64,000 nt of DNA from Flavobacteriales bacterium (GCA_016710015.1 JADJLR010000004.1:124001-188000); one strand, 5' to 3'; positions 33,617-43,360 are shown, counted from the stretch's first letter. The notes: generated by a model from the sequence alone, not told the origin. Numbers and translations are program-made.

Positions 33617-34783
33617 ATGCGCTTCCTACGCAAACTCCTCCTCTGGCTTATCGGCAGTGTCGTTGGCCTCATCGTTCTGGCATACATCACGGGCAACGAA
33701 CACTTGGTGCGTGGTATGCGCTACACCTACTTGATCGGTCGCAACTCCCCGGAGATCGATGACCGCGATTTCTTCCCCTATTCGACCATACCCGCAGATG
33801 ACCCACAGCCCTGGCCGCAAGGTGAACGCTATGGCAAGTTGGCCCTGACCGCCGAGGAAGAGCAAGAGTTGAAGGACCTCTACTCGGTGGGCTTCGCCGT
33901 GTTCCAGCACGACAGCATCATCTTCGAACAATACTGGAACGGTTGGGATGCCGACAGCGTGAGCAACAGCTTCAGCGTCGCGAAGAGCTACATCAGCTTG
34001 CTGACCGGGGTGGCCATGAAGGAGGGCGTGATCAATAACATCTTCCAACCCGTCGGTGATTTCATTCCGCAGTACAAGGAAGGCTGCTATGCGAAGTTGA
34101 ATCTCTACCATGTACAGACCATGAGCACGGGTCTGGATTGGAGCGAGAGCGGCGCGAATCCATTCAGTGACAACGCCAAAGGATATTATGGCAGCAATGT
34201 GCGCGAGTTGAGCCTGAACCAACCGTGCCGCGACGAGCCGGGTAAGGAATTCGATTACATCAGCGGCAGCACACAGATCATGGCCGAAGTGTTGGAATCG
34301 GCCTATGGCCAGCCCTTGGATGAACTGGTGCGCGAGAAGATCTGGGGACCGCTCGGCTGCGAACACGAGGCCTATTGGGGCAAGGACACCAAGGATGGCG
34401 ACTTCAAGGCCTTCTGCTGTCTCTACGCCACAGCGCGTGATTTCGGCCGCATCGGGCAACTGTACTTGGACAGCGGCGTATGGAAGGGCGAGCAGCTCAT
34501 CGACCGGGAATACTGGAAGGCATCGATCACCCCTGCTGACCTGAACGACAAAGGAACGCCCAACAAGCGTTACGGCTACTTCTGGTGGTTGGCCGAAGTA
34601 GATGGCCAGCCTGTATGGTATTGCCGCGGTTTCCACGGTGAATACGTGGTGGTGCTACCCCAAGAGGATCTAGTCTTTGTACGTACCGGCATGAAACGCG
34701 AAGAGGTGAACGACACCGGACACCCCACTGATGTGTTCAAGTGGATCGCGATCGCGCGGAAAATGGCGGCACGCCCGACCTAG
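33617..34783 (+). CDS. Membrane-anchored serine hydrolase (class C beta-lactamase-like)
   Basis: This 388-residue protein has an uncleaved N-terminal anchor (LLLWLIGSVVGLIVLAYIT) and a periplasmic beta-lactamase/DD-peptidase fold. The nucleophile motif SxxK is S120-V-A-K123, the second-motif Tyr is Y214 (DYISG), and a C-terminal FHGEYVVV stands where the third motif (HxG-like) is expected. It could be an esterase, D-aminopeptidase or beta-lactamase-like enzyme; substrate is not predictable. It starts a pair with the gene at 34800, 16 bases downstream. Confidence 0.9.
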   Translation: MRFLRKLLLWLIGSVVGLIVLAYITGNEHLVRGMRYTYLIGRNSPEIDDRDFFPYSTIPADDPQPWPQGERYGKLALTAEEEQELKDLYSVGFAVFQHDSIIFEQYWNGWDADSVSNSFSVAKSYISLLTGVAMKEGVINNIFQPVGDFIPQYKEGCYAKLNLYHVQTMSTGLDWSESGANPFSDNAKGYYGSNVRELSLNQPCRDEPGKEFDYISGSTQIMAEVLESAYGQPLDELVREKIWGPLGCEHEAYWGKDTKDGDFKAFCCLYATARDFGRIGQLYLDSGVWKGEQLIDREYWKASITPADLNDKGTPNKRYGYFWWLAEVDGQPVWYCRGFHGEYVVVLPQEDLVFVRTGMKREEVNDTGHPTDVFKWIAIARKMAARPT

Positions 34784-34799
34784 ACCGGAACAACGAAGC

Positions 34800-35204
34800 A
34801 TGCGCAAGGACATCCACCCACCGAAGGTCGAAGGTGTTGCCATGGCGGTGGTACGTGAGCCGGACGAGAACGGCGAAGAAGGTTGGTTCGTGTACCTGAT
34901 CAACCAGAACGAGTTCGCGCTGGAGAACGTGTTCGTGAGTTCACGCGGCTACGGCGAGATCGAAGGAGAAACGCGGCGCACCAGTGAATTGCGGCACCAT
35001 TTACCGACACTCGAGGCCAAGGGCTGGGCCAAGATCGAACGCATCGTTGAAGATGTATTCGCCCTGAGCAACCAATACTGGCTCAGCTTCTACATCGGTA
35101 AGACACTGCACGACAAGAAGTACATCTTTCTGGCCGGAAGCATCGAAGAAGCGAATTTCACCAGCATCCCCTTGATGGAGAAACGCGGTGTGATGATCGA
35201 ATGA
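34800..35204 (+). CDS. Conserved Bacteroidota protein of unknown function
   Basis: This 134-residue cytosolic protein starts at ATG 34800 (MRKDIHPPKVEGVAMAVVREPD). Its pattern, with WFVYLINQNEFALENVFVSSRGYG, TSELRHHLPTLEAKGWAKIE and LSNQYWLSFYIG, resembles a Bacteroidota family that is sometimes labelled phenylalanyl-tRNA synthetase subunit alpha, a name its size and content do not support. It looks like a beta-rich single domain. It lies 16 bases after the serine hydrolase gene. Confidence 0.78.
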   Translation: MRKDIHPPKVEGVAMAVVREPDENGEEGWFVYLINQNEFALENVFVSSRGYGEIEGETRRTSELRHHLPTLEAKGWAKIERIVEDVFALSNQYWLSFYIGKTLHDKKYIFLAGSIEEANFTSIPLMEKRGVMIE

Positions 35205-35232
35205 ATGAAGAAGTGGCGAGTTATTAGTGACG

Positions 35233-35340
35233 AGTAGCGAGTATTGTAGTGACGAGTGGCGAGTCGGGGTTATTTCCTCCGATCGAAGTTGAGGAGCCCC
35301 GACTCGTCACTCTCCACTCGTCACTACAATACCCGCTACT
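35233..35340. repeat. Long imperfect palindrome in the 35205-35368 gap
   Basis: The left arm (35233-35271) and right arm (35295-35340) pair over nearly their whole length, with two mismatches in the body of the stem and a 7-base bulge in the right arm, around a loop of about 23 bases. The arms are built from degenerate TGACGAGT(G/A)GCGAGT words, also present as direct copies just left of the element. Its right edge abuts the candidate promoter of the exonuclease gene. Confidence 0.8.
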
Positions 35341-35348
35341 TACCTTTC
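35341..35348 (+). promoter_or_regulatory. Candidate -7 element of the exonuclease gene, adjoining the palindrome
   Basis: TACCTTTC begins at the base after the palindrome and is 20 bases from the ATG at 35369. It matches TAnnTTTG except the final base. Confidence 0.4.
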
Positions 35349-35368
35349 CAGTTACAAGCCCCAAGCCC

Positions 35369-36097
35369 ATGCGACCCGAACGAGCCCGTGACCTCACCCG
35401 GATCCTGTTCCTCGATATCGAGACGGTGCCACAGCACTACGTTTGGAATGAATTGGACCTGCGGACCGCGCAGCTTTTCAGCGACAAGACACGGTTCGAG
35501 CAGGAACGCAATGCGAAGAGCGCAGAGGAGATCTACGGTGAGAAAGGCGGCATCCTCGCTGAGTTCGGCAAGATCATCTGCATCGGCGTGGGCAGCTTGC
35601 ATCGTGAAGGCAGCGATCTGCGCATGCGCGTGACCTCCTTCCACGGTGACGACGAATACGACGTCCTGACCCGCTTCGTGGATCTCTTGGATCGCCACTA
35701 CAACAACGATGATCATTGGCTTTGCGGTCACAATGGAAAGGAATTCGACTTTCCTTATATCGCCCGGCGCTGTGTCGTACACCGCATCAAGCTGCCGCGT
35801 TTGCTGGACATCGCTGGCCTGAAGCCATGGGAAGTAGGGCACTTGGACACCATGAACCTGTGGAGCTTCGGAGATCGCAAGGCATACACCTCCTTGGCGC
35901 TGCTCACCCACATTCTGGGCATACCCACACCGAAGGACGACATCACGGGTGCCGATGTGGCACGCGTCTACTACGAAGATCAGGATCTGGAACGGATCGC
36001 TGCGTATTGCAAGAAGGATGTGGTGGCCACCACACAATTGTTCCTGCGATTGACAGGGGACGATCTGCTGCCTGCCTCTGCGATCACCGAGGTTTGA
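35369..36097 (+). CDS. PolB-like 3'-5' exonuclease (DEDD superfamily)
   Basis: This 242-residue protein has the RNase H-like exonuclease fold. Exo I is FLDIET (D16, E18), Exo II is CGHNGKEFDFPYIARR with a conserved Asp, and Exo III is YCKKDVVATTQLFLRL. It belongs to the stand-alone predicted 3'-5' exonucleases related to DNA polymerase B proofreading domains. It would degrade single-stranded DNA or RNA from the 3' end; exact role unknown. The start ATG 35369 is chosen because codons upstream run through the palindromic repeat. Confidence 0.9.
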   Translation: MRPERARDLTRILFLDIETVPQHYVWNELDLRTAQLFSDKTRFEQERNAKSAEEIYGEKGGILAEFGKIICIGVGSLHREGSDLRMRVTSFHGDDEYDVLTRFVDLLDRHYNNDDHWLCGHNGKEFDFPYIARRCVVHRIKLPRLLDIAGLKPWEVGHLDTMNLWSFGDRKAYTSLALLTHILGIPTPKDDITGADVARVYYEDQDLERIAAYCKKDVVATTQLFLRLTGDDLLPASAITEV

Positions 36098-36150
36098 TCC
36101 GGCGCGTGTTCGGGTGCGCTTGTGCATCTTTGCGCTGGACCCCGGACCGC

Positions 36151-37443
36151 ATGACCAAGTCTGTTGTAAACACACGAACGCCATACCTCATCGGTATCGC
36201 GCTGCTTACAACGCTGCTCACTTGGCTCGCGTGGAACACCAATGCCCCCAAAATGGGTCATGTGCTCACCAATGCGAGCGATCCCTTGGGTTATTACCAA
36301 TGGCTGCCGTGGACCTTCCTGCATGGGGATTGGAGTGCGTTGCCGTATGTGAATTACTTGCCGAACGGAAAGGGTCTCAGCCTTTTCAGCATGGGGGTGG
36401 CCATACTACAGGCACCGTTCTTTCTGATGGCTTTGATCTATTGCAAGATCACCGGATCTGAGATCACTGGGTTCGAATTACCATTCGTTCTCACACGACT
36501 CCTCGCGGCCGCCTTCTACGCATCGGCGGGTCTGGCATTGTTGTTCCGGGTGCTCGCACGGTCATGGCCTGCACGAACCGTATGGCTGGCGTGCGGCCTG
36601 TTACTATTCGGCACCAATCTGTATTACTACACGGTTCATGATGGTGGTATGTCGCACATCTACAGCTTCTTTCTATTCGCTGTACTCGTACACCTCACCG
36701 TTTCAATGCTCGAAGATCCAAGCGGTCCGCGGTTGATGTTGATCATGCTTTGTTCTACCGTTATCGTATTGATCCGACCGTTGAATGGCGTTGTTCTTCT
36801 CGTTCCGTTGTTGTATGGTGAACATTCGGTCATCAATTCCATTCGCATGCGCTATCAATGGGTGTTGCGCTATTGGCGATGGTCTGTGGTTGGCGTAGGG
36901 TTCTCCTTCGTCCTATTGCTACCGCAACTCCTGTACTGGAAATACGCGACCGGTTCGTACTTGGTTTTCACCTACGGAACCAAGAATGAAGGATTCGACT
37001 GGATCGACCCGCACCTGTGGGAGATCCTGTTCAGCCATCAGGGAGGTTGGCTGCTTTATCACCCGATCATGATCGGAGCCATGGTCGTTCTTTTGCGCGG
37101 CGCATATACCAAGACCCCGGCCTTCGTTGATTGGAGGACGATCCTGCTGGTCTGGACGATCGTTTGGTATTCATACGCGAGTTGGTGGAATTGGTGGCTC
37201 GGCGGATCCTTCGGGCATCGTGGCTTTGTGGAGTACTATGCCATCCTTGCGTTGCCTTTCACGGCCTTCGTACACAGCGCCACACAGTGGTCTGTGCGGT
37301 GGCGTTGGCCGGTACTGGTGCTTGTTGCATTCCTCATTTTCTTGAACATCCGCATGGGGCTTCTTGCATTCTCCCCTATGGATGGTCCGACCTGGACATG
37401 GGATTCATTGTTCACCTTCTGGAAGGATTCGCTCTTCCTATGA
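36151..37443 (+). CDS. Polytopic membrane protein, probable glycosyltransferase (GT-C like)
   Basis: This 430-residue inner-membrane protein has about ten hydrophobic helices. The first periplasmic loop carries acidic/Tyr-rich residues (NASDPLGYYQWLPWTFLHGDW), as in GT-C glycosyltransferases that use polyprenyl-phosphate sugars. It lacks a large C-terminal soluble domain. Start is ATG 36151, following CATCTTTG at 36125-36132, a likely -7 element. The stop overlaps the next gene's ATG (ATGA), so it is coupled to the larger membrane protein at 37440. Confidence 0.75.
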   Translation: MTKSVVNTRTPYLIGIALLTTLLTWLAWNTNAPKMGHVLTNASDPLGYYQWLPWTFLHGDWSALPYVNYLPNGKGLSLFSMGVAILQAPFFLMALIYCKITGSEITGFELPFVLTRLLAAAFYASAGLALLFRVLARSWPARTVWLACGLLLFGTNLYYYTVHDGGMSHIYSFFLFAVLVHLTVSMLEDPSGPRLMLIMLCSTVIVLIRPLNGVVLLVPLLYGEHSVINSIRMRYQWVLRYWRWSVVGVGFSFVLLLPQLLYWKYATGSYLVFTYGTKNEGFDWIDPHLWEILFSHQGGWLLYHPIMIGAMVVLLRGAYTKTPAFVDWRTILLVWTIVWYSYASWWNWWLGGSFGHRGFVEYYAILALPFTAFVHSATQWSVRWRWPVLVLVAFLIFLNIRMGLLAFSPMDGPTWTWDSLFTFWKDSLFL

Positions 37444-39787
37444 ACACGTTCGCTTCGATCTTCCAACGACCTTGGGTCCGCGCACTAGCGGTGATCATCG
37501 TTGCATTCGCCGCACTCTTTGTCCACTATGGCTCCTTGCTCCAGGCTCCCGGTTCACGACTTTTCAGCGATACGGGTGATGGCCTCAAGAACTACTACGT
37601 GTTCGCCTATCATGTGGCGCATGATAGTACCCTGATGCAGTTCGATGGAATGAACCATCCGTTCGGCGAGCAAATAGGTTACCCCGATGCACAGCCCGCT
37701 CTCTCTGGAGTGGTCAAGTTGATCTCTGTTGTGGTGCCTGGCGTACAGAACCATACCGTTGCGGTCATTAACCTAGCGGCGCTTCTGGGAATGGTACTCA
37801 CTGCATTCTCCATATACCTGCTGCTTTGCCACTTCGGCACAAATTGGGTCTACGCCGGACTCTGCGGTATCGCCCTAGCAGCATTGTCTCCTCAAACCTT
37901 TCGCGTACAGGCTGCGCACCACGGATTGAGCTATGGATGGACATTAACGTTGACCGCCTATTTCTTCATACGTACCATCACCTCGATCAAGTACCATCGC
38001 TGGGCCCTGTTCGGTGGTATGATCACGTTCATCGGCCTATACCTACATCCTTATACTGGAATGATCACCGCCTCATGGATGGGATTCCTTCTGTTGATCG
38101 TATGCTTTCCCATGATACAGCGCAAGACCTGGTCAAGGTTGTTCTATTCCGGTGCGCTCGTAGCGGGTCCGATCGCGCTATTCTTACTCGTGCAAGCGCT
38201 AACGGACCATCACACTGGCCGAACCGCCCATCCACTAGGCTTCTTTGAGTACTGCACGAGTTGGAGCGGTGTCCTCGCTCCCCCGTCCGGTTATCGCAGT
38301 GCACTGAGCTGGTCGGTCTTCCCTTGGAACATGCCTCAGGAGTTCGAAGCAACCTCCTACTTAGGTCTTGGAGCAATGCTCGGTTTGATCGTGCTGATCC
38401 CGACCCGAGCCATCCAATGGGCGCACAACGCACCACTCCGTGAGGGAGAGGTCGCTTGGCCCACGATACTGACCGCTCTGTTCCTCGCATCCCTCCCATT
38501 GCTCGGATTCGCCTTCGGCCTGCCTTTCTCCGAAACCAATGGTCCTTATCCTTGGTCCATACCATTCATTGGCCAGTTCCGCTCACCGGGGCGTTTTGGT
38601 TGGGCCTCCTATTATGCATTCGGGCTATTCGTCATGTTCGGTTCGTGGTGGCTCTGGCGCAGGGCCCGTGGTTTCAGTCGTTACGCTGCGGGAGCATTCG
38701 CTGCTGCGATCCCGTTGTTGTACCTATATGAGGCCAATACGATGCACACCCAAGTAGCGGATAGTATCGCACACCACCGCAATGTCCTTTCCTACGAAGG
38801 TCTTCTCCCCGAAGAACGCATGTTGATCGATCGGGTAGACCCGAAACGGTATCGCGCGATCATTCCGATCCTCACTTCCTTGCAGGTTCGGATGAACGAT
38901 TGCTCTTGCCGGACGATAATACCATGCAATTAGCGATGGTATTGAGCTATTGGACCGGTTTACCAATGACCGCCTATTCCTTGGCGCGGACGAGTGTCAC
39001 GGAGACCATCGAGCAACTCGGCGTAATGAATGCGCCGTGGTACGAACGACCCATCGCAGCACACTATCGGCCAGAAGACGAATTCCTACTCATTACGGAT
39101 GCAACACCAGCGAATGATGAGGAAAAGCGGTATCTCGAACTCGCACACCCATTAGCATCGAACGGCTCGATCAGCTTGGCATCCATCACAGCAGAAGTGC
39201 TCTTTCGTGACCGAACAGAGGAGCTTTTCACAAAGCTGGAGGCTCTGGCCGGAGACAGTATATCGAATGATTGGATATGCTCGAAGAAAGGAGCAACCAT
39301 CCTTCACTATCCGCTCGATGACCCGAACTCGGAGCACCGCTATGCCGGTTCCGGAGCATACAGTGGACTGAAGCGAAATGTGAACACCTTGGCAACGGTA
39401 CCTGCTTTCACATTGCAGGAGGGGGAGCGTTACATCGCCAGTTATTGGACCTATACGCCTGGAGCGCTCCGAAGTCACGCACTGACCTGCGTTGCACAAC
39501 GCGAACCGACCACAGGACAGGAAGACTGGATTACGTGCAGCGACATGCGGTTCGCCCGCATCGTGAACGGCGACTGGTCACTCGTAGAACTTCCATTCAC
39601 TGTAGACCGTGCCGAGGACGAGTATCGCATTTTCGTGGAGGGGAGAAGAACGTATCAGGACACCATTTGGGTCGATGAGCTGATCATACGCCCTGATGCT
39701 GCCACAAGCTTCCGCGTACTTGAACATGATGGGGAGCGGATCACCAAAGTGATCTACAACGGTCACTTCCTCACGCGACCACGATAA
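37440..39787 (+). pseudogene. GT-C-like membrane protein with C-terminal beta-rich domain, broken by a -1 frameshift
   Basis: The first frame (37440-38933) encodes about twelve transmembrane helices, with an early acidic loop (DTGDGLKNYYVFAYHVAHD) typical of GT-C enzymes, and then turns to short junk (MNDCSCRTIIPCN). A second frame, open from upstream of 38900 to 39787, carries on the same protein (GSDERLLLPDDNTMQLAMVLSYWTG) and a C-terminal beta-rich domain (AGSGAYSGLK ... TIWVDELIIRP). One base appears missing near 38884 (TTGCAGG). Repaired, the product would be about 782 residues. Either a recent loss or a consensus error. The end overlaps the convergent GT2 gene by 25 bases. Confidence 0.78.
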
Positions 39788-40524
39788 TGTTTTGCCACAC
39801 GCCAAAGTCCGAACGGAACTTTGATGGCATCCGTGACCCGCACCTTGGAACCGCCTTGCTCATGCCAACGCACCAAGGGTACTTCGGCCACATGCTCGCG
39901 CATTCCATTCCGGCCTACCAAGGCCATGCAACGCCAAAGCAATTCAACGTCGAATAACCATCGGGTCAAGAACGGCTCATCGAAAAGCTTTCGGACATGG
40001 TCGGCTCGGATCAGCTTAGCCCCGCACTGAGTGTCATATACTGGAATACCTAGCTGCATGCTCACCATGGTGGCAAAAACGCGTCCGAAGTAATGCCGGT
40101 ATGGTGAGCGTTGAATATCGGTGGTGCCCAATAGATCCACCCGACTCCCCAAAATGATCATCGGTTCTCGGGGTTCAGTCCTTTGCCTCATGAGAAATGC
40201 CTCTGAGATAGGCGTTGCCATGTCCGCATCGAAATAGCCGATATACTCCGCATCGGGCCAATGCTCCAAAGTCTTCAACATGCCTTGTCGCACTGCTTCG
40301 GCCTTGCCCATGTTGTGTACTAACCCATGTACCAAGATCCGATCCGGTAGTGCTTCGTGCATTCTCTGGGCCAGGTCCCGTGTACCATCTGTGCTGCCAT
40401 CATCGGCAATGGTCAGCCGTAGTCCAGGTTCACTATGCAACAGTTCGAGCAATGTGCCGAATGGCAATCGATCTTCCTCGTTGTAACAAGGAATGACAAT
40501 ATGGATATTTCGATCCTTGTTCAT
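39763..40524 (-). CDS. Glycosyltransferase family 2 (dolichyl/polyprenyl-phosphate sugar synthase-like)
   Basis: This 253-residue protein has a GT-A fold: IHIVIPCYNEEDRLP at the N-terminus, ADDGSTDGT, and DxD-type FDADMATPISEA. The later segment PVYDTQCGAKLIRAD and FDVELLWR match the polyprenyl-phosphate glucose/mannose synthase subgroup. It would transfer a sugar to a polyprenyl phosphate for use by the neighbouring GT-C-like membrane proteins. The start ATG 40524 (MNKDRN) is preferred; upstream Met codons add no conserved residues. Confidence 0.88.
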   Translation of the reverse strand: MNKDRNIHIVIPCYNEEDRLPFGTLLELLHSEPGLRLTIADDGSTDGTRDLAQRMHEALPDRILVHGLVHNMGKAEAVRQGMLKTLEHWPDAEYIGYFDADMATPISEAFLMRQRTEPREPMIILGSRVDLLGTTDIQRSPYRHYFGRVFATMVSMQLGIPVYDTQCGAKLIRADHVRKLFDEPFLTRWLFDVELLWRCMALVGRNGMREHVAEVPLVRWHEQGGSKVRVTDAIKVPFGLWRVAKHYRGRVRK

Positions 40525-40596
40525 GCGTTCAACCGCACTCATCACCAGTCCATGGTCCAACAATACCCGGGCACACCGGTCCCGATCGCAAATGGA

Positions 40597-42417
40597 TCAC
40601 AACGGCCATGCATCGGCATCGATCTCGAATTGCACCGCATCACCCAATTCCACACCTTCATCGGTCAACCAAGCACGTACAACGAACCGTCCATTATCCA
40701 CTGGGCGTTCCACCACCAATCCTTGCTTGTAGGTGGTTCCTGGTGCAACATCTACCTCCATGGACGAGCGAATGGCACTCTCTTGGTAGACCGATCCATC
40801 ACTCCGTAACAACGTGTAGATGAATTGGAGCGGCTTTCCACGAGCGCCGCGGGAAGGCATTCGGAGCGTTCCTTCATTCCTTAGTTCGATGGGCACCACC
40901 GTGAACCGATCGGGAACCATGCGGTAAGGGGAGGCCGGACATTGGATGGTGAGCGCAGGAGGATCAGGAAAAGTATCCGTCGTATTGGCCCAAGCATAGC
41001 CCACATCGGTCGGAAAGTCGAAGAAGCGATGATCCAAATTCTGTAGGCCGAACCAGAGTGGTTGCCAATCCGGCCCGAGGAATTGTTCGGTATGCGAAGC
41101 AACGCTATCCAACAAGGCCACCTTATCCGAAACAAAGATGGTGGCCGCACGTGTTGGCCCATTCACACCGGAACAAAGCGCGCTCTCCATGCCAACGGCC
41201 CAATGGACCAAGCCATACGACCACGGATAATTGTCGAACCGGACCAATGATTTACGAACGCCCTGCTGCGCTTTGTAAGCCGTGATCCGTTGTACATATT
41301 CCACCCGATCCGTCAATCGATAATGCCCACGATGGATCTGCAACAAGCCCAAGCCGCACACCGCTACAAGAACGAACAGGGCACCTTGGCGGAGTCGTTC
41401 CTGCAACGATTCGACCACGGTAGCGAACAAGATGGCCCAGACCAGGCCGAAAACAGGATAGTAATTCTCGTAGATCACCGGTGCCATGCCGTCGCGATCA
41501 ACGATCAGGATCAGCACCAGAAAGGCAATGGAAAAGACGGCACACCACGCTAGGCGCAACCATGCCCGTGCATATATGGCAAGTGCTCCAGCCGCTACAA
41601 TGAGCAGCAACATCGCCTTGAATTTGGTCCACACCATCAGGAAGTAGATGGTGCTATTCAGATCACCGAGGTGAACGATGTGCGTAGCCAGATCAGCCAA
41701 AGTGGGCATCCGTGCTTCTTCGTACGAGGAGGCGGACATGCCCTTGATCCGGATCACGTACCACACGACCAGCGCCAAACCGAAGAACCAAGATCTGCGT
41801 TGTCTCCATGCATTCGGAATGGCTTCGAACACCAAGATGAACAGCAGTGGAAGCACCAACAACTGATGGTAGAACGATGCCCACGCATTCACCAGAAAGG
41901 CCAGCATCATCCAACGCCGAGGGGATGGCCCAACAGGATCAAAAGCCCTTCGGATCAATACCCACAAAAGCACCATCAGCGAAAGACCTTGGTACAATTC
42001 GCTGATGCCATAATAGAACATGTAGTGGAAGCCCGCAGTGAGCACCATGGGCAGCACCAATGTCGCCTGCATGTCCTTCAGACGAAAGGCCAACAGATAG
42101 AACACCAAGGCATGGAAAAGGATGAAAGCGATGGAATAGGCACGCAACACACCTTGCAACGAAGCGCCCAACTTGATCAGGAACACCGGTAGTAATTGGG
42201 CCACCCAACTTCCATAACGTCCCAGCACGCTCACCGGCACCCCTTCATCGATCATCAACCACGAGAAGAAAGCACTATCGAAACAGGCCGTACGTTCCAA
42301 ATAATAGCGCCAAGCGAAGGCCGCCAATGCCAGCAGGACCATAGCGCCGGTGACCACGTATGCGGCCGGAACATGCTGCGAACCCTTCGGCATTGGTCGT
42401 TCCGTTGCTTCTTCCAT
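40597..42417 (-). CDS. Polytopic membrane protein with C-terminal beta-sandwich-like domain
   Basis: This 606-residue protein has about a dozen hydrophobic helices in residues 20-400, then a soluble periplasmic part. The end (~490-606: VVPIELRNEGTLRMPSRG, FIYTLLRSDGSVYQES, GRFVVRAWLTDEGVELGDAV) reads like an immunoglobulin-type beta-sandwich. An acidic first loop (RTACFDSAFFSWLMIDEG) fits a GT-C-like glycosyltransferase, but no catalytic residue can be assigned with certainty. It sits between two GT2 genes, 22 bases after the one upstream. Confidence 0.72.
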   Translation of the reverse strand: MEEATERPMPKGSQHVPAAYVVTGAMVLLALAAFAWRYYLERTACFDSAFFSWLMIDEGVPVSVLGRYGSWVAQLLPVFLIKLGASLQGVLRAYSIAFILFHALVFYLLAFRLKDMQATLVLPMVLTAGFHYMFYYGISELYQGLSLMVLLWVLIRRAFDPVGPSPRRWMMLAFLVNAWASFYHQLLVLPLLFILVFEAIPNAWRQRRSWFFGLALVVWYVIRIKGMSASSYEEARMPTLADLATHIVHLGDLNSTIYFLMVWTKFKAMLLLIVAAGALAIYARAWLRLAWCAVFSIAFLVLILIVDRDGMAPVIYENYYPVFGLVWAILFATVVESLQERLRQGALFVLVAVCGLGLLQIHRGHYRLTDRVEYVQRITAYKAQQGVRKSLVRFDNYPWSYGLVHWAVGMESALCSGVNGPTRAATIFVSDKVALLDSVASHTEQFLGPDWQPLWFGLQNLDHRFFDFPTDVGYAWANTTDTFPDPPALTIQCPASPYRMVPDRFTVVPIELRNEGTLRMPSRGARGKPLQFIYTLLRSDGSVYQESAIRSSMEVDVAPGTTYKQGLVVERPVDNGRFVVRAWLTDEGVELGDAVQFEIDADAWPL

Positions 42418-42439
42418 GATCGGGCCGTAGAACGCGGGA

Positions 42440-43153
42440 TCAGATCCCGTACTTGAAAATGCACCAAATGGCGCGGAATCCGTCCTTCCAGCCGATCTTC
42501 TTGCCCTCGGCGTAGGTGCGGCCGTAATAACTGATGCCTACTTCGTAGATCCGCACACCCTTCACGCGGGCGAGTTTCGCAGTAACCTCCGGCTCGAACC
42601 CGAACCGGTTCTCACGCAGGTCGAGGCCCTTTGCGATATCGCTGCGGATCAACTTGTAGCAGGTCTCCATATCCGTAAGGTTCAAATTGTTGAACACGTT
42701 GGAGAGTTGGGTCAAGAATTTGTTGCCGATGCTGTGCCAGAAGAAGAGGATCCGGTGGGGGTGGTGGCCCATGAAGCGTGAGCCGAAGACCACATCCGCG
42801 AAGCCTTCCTGGATGGGGCGAAGCAGGTCGTTGTATTCCCGTGGATCGTACTCCAGGTCAGCATCCTGCACCAACAGGAACTCCCCCGTTGCCTCTTTGA
42901 TCCCACGGTGTATGGCCGCACCCTTGCCCATGTTCTGCGGCTGTTGGACGAATTTGATGCCCAGATCCGGATTGGCAACGATGTACCGTTCCACGGCCTC
43001 CACGGTCCCATCCTTGGAACCGTCGTTCACAATGATCACTTCCTTCTTCACACCACCTTCCAACACCACATCGCGGACCTTGTCCAGGATCAAATGGATG
43101 GTCCGCTCTTCATTGTAGGCGGGGATGATGAGGGAAAGGGTCTTGACGCGCAT
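42440..43153 (-). CDS. Glycosyltransferase family 2 (polyprenyl-phosphate mannosyl/glucosyltransferase-like)
   Basis: This 237-residue GT-A enzyme has LSLIIPAYNEERTIHLIL, IVNDGSKDGTVEAV, the metal-binding QDADLEYDP and DMETCYKLIRSDI, matching dolichyl-phosphate mannose synthase-like bacterial proteins. FEPEVTAKLA and the final GWKDGFRAIW are also typical. The start at ATG 43153 is chosen because a -7 element lies at 43172-43165, downstream of the earlier in-frame Met at 43180. No C-terminal membrane domain, so it is a cytosolic-face enzyme. Confidence 0.92.
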   Translation of the reverse strand: MRVKTLSLIIPAYNEERTIHLILDKVRDVVLEGGVKKEVIIVNDGSKDGTVEAVERYIVANPDLGIKFVQQPQNMGKGAAIHRGIKEATGEFLLVQDADLEYDPREYNDLLRPIQEGFADVVFGSRFMGHHPHRILFFWHSIGNKFLTQLSNVFNNLNLTDMETCYKLIRSDIAKGLDLRENRFGFEPEVTAKLARVKGVRIYEVGISYYGRTYAEGKKIGWKDGFRAIWCIFKYGI

Positions 43154-43164
43154 GGGCGGATCGG

Positions 43165-43172
43165 CGAAGATA
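43165..43172 (-). promoter_or_regulatory. Candidate -7 element of the GT2/membrane-glycosyltransferase operon
   Basis: Minus-strand TATCTTCG lies 11 bases before the ATG at 43153 and decides between two possible starts of that gene. Confidence 0.5.
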
Positions 43173-43207
43173 GACGGCACACCGCTAGAGCATGCTACGG
43201 CACAGGA

Positions 43208-43354
43208 CTATCGCCTCTAAATACATTCCGCACCAGATCTGTTGTTTCTGCGACCCCGCTGGGGTCTAACACGTTCGTCCGACTTGAATTCTATGCTCTG
43301 TGCCCCCGATGGGAGAACGACCCCAGCGGGGTCGCAGAAAATAAGAGGCGATAG
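43208..43354. repeat. Nested inverted-repeat element
   Basis: Outer arms CTATCGCCTCT (43208-43218) and AGAGGCGATAG (43344-43354) are perfectly complementary. Inner arms at 43245-43266 and 43319-43340 are 22 bases long and also perfectly complementary. Each inner arm contains its own small palindrome (GACCCC-3 bases-GGGGTC). The element lies between the ArnT-like and GT2 genes and could fold into a cruciform-like RNA or DNA structure. Confidence 0.85.
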
Positions 43355-43360
43355 CCCTGG

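Noticed and set aside
43181..43360. Small RNA or tRNA gene in the gap
   Set aside because: The structure is explained by nested perfect palindromes; no cloverleaf or known RNA pattern fits.
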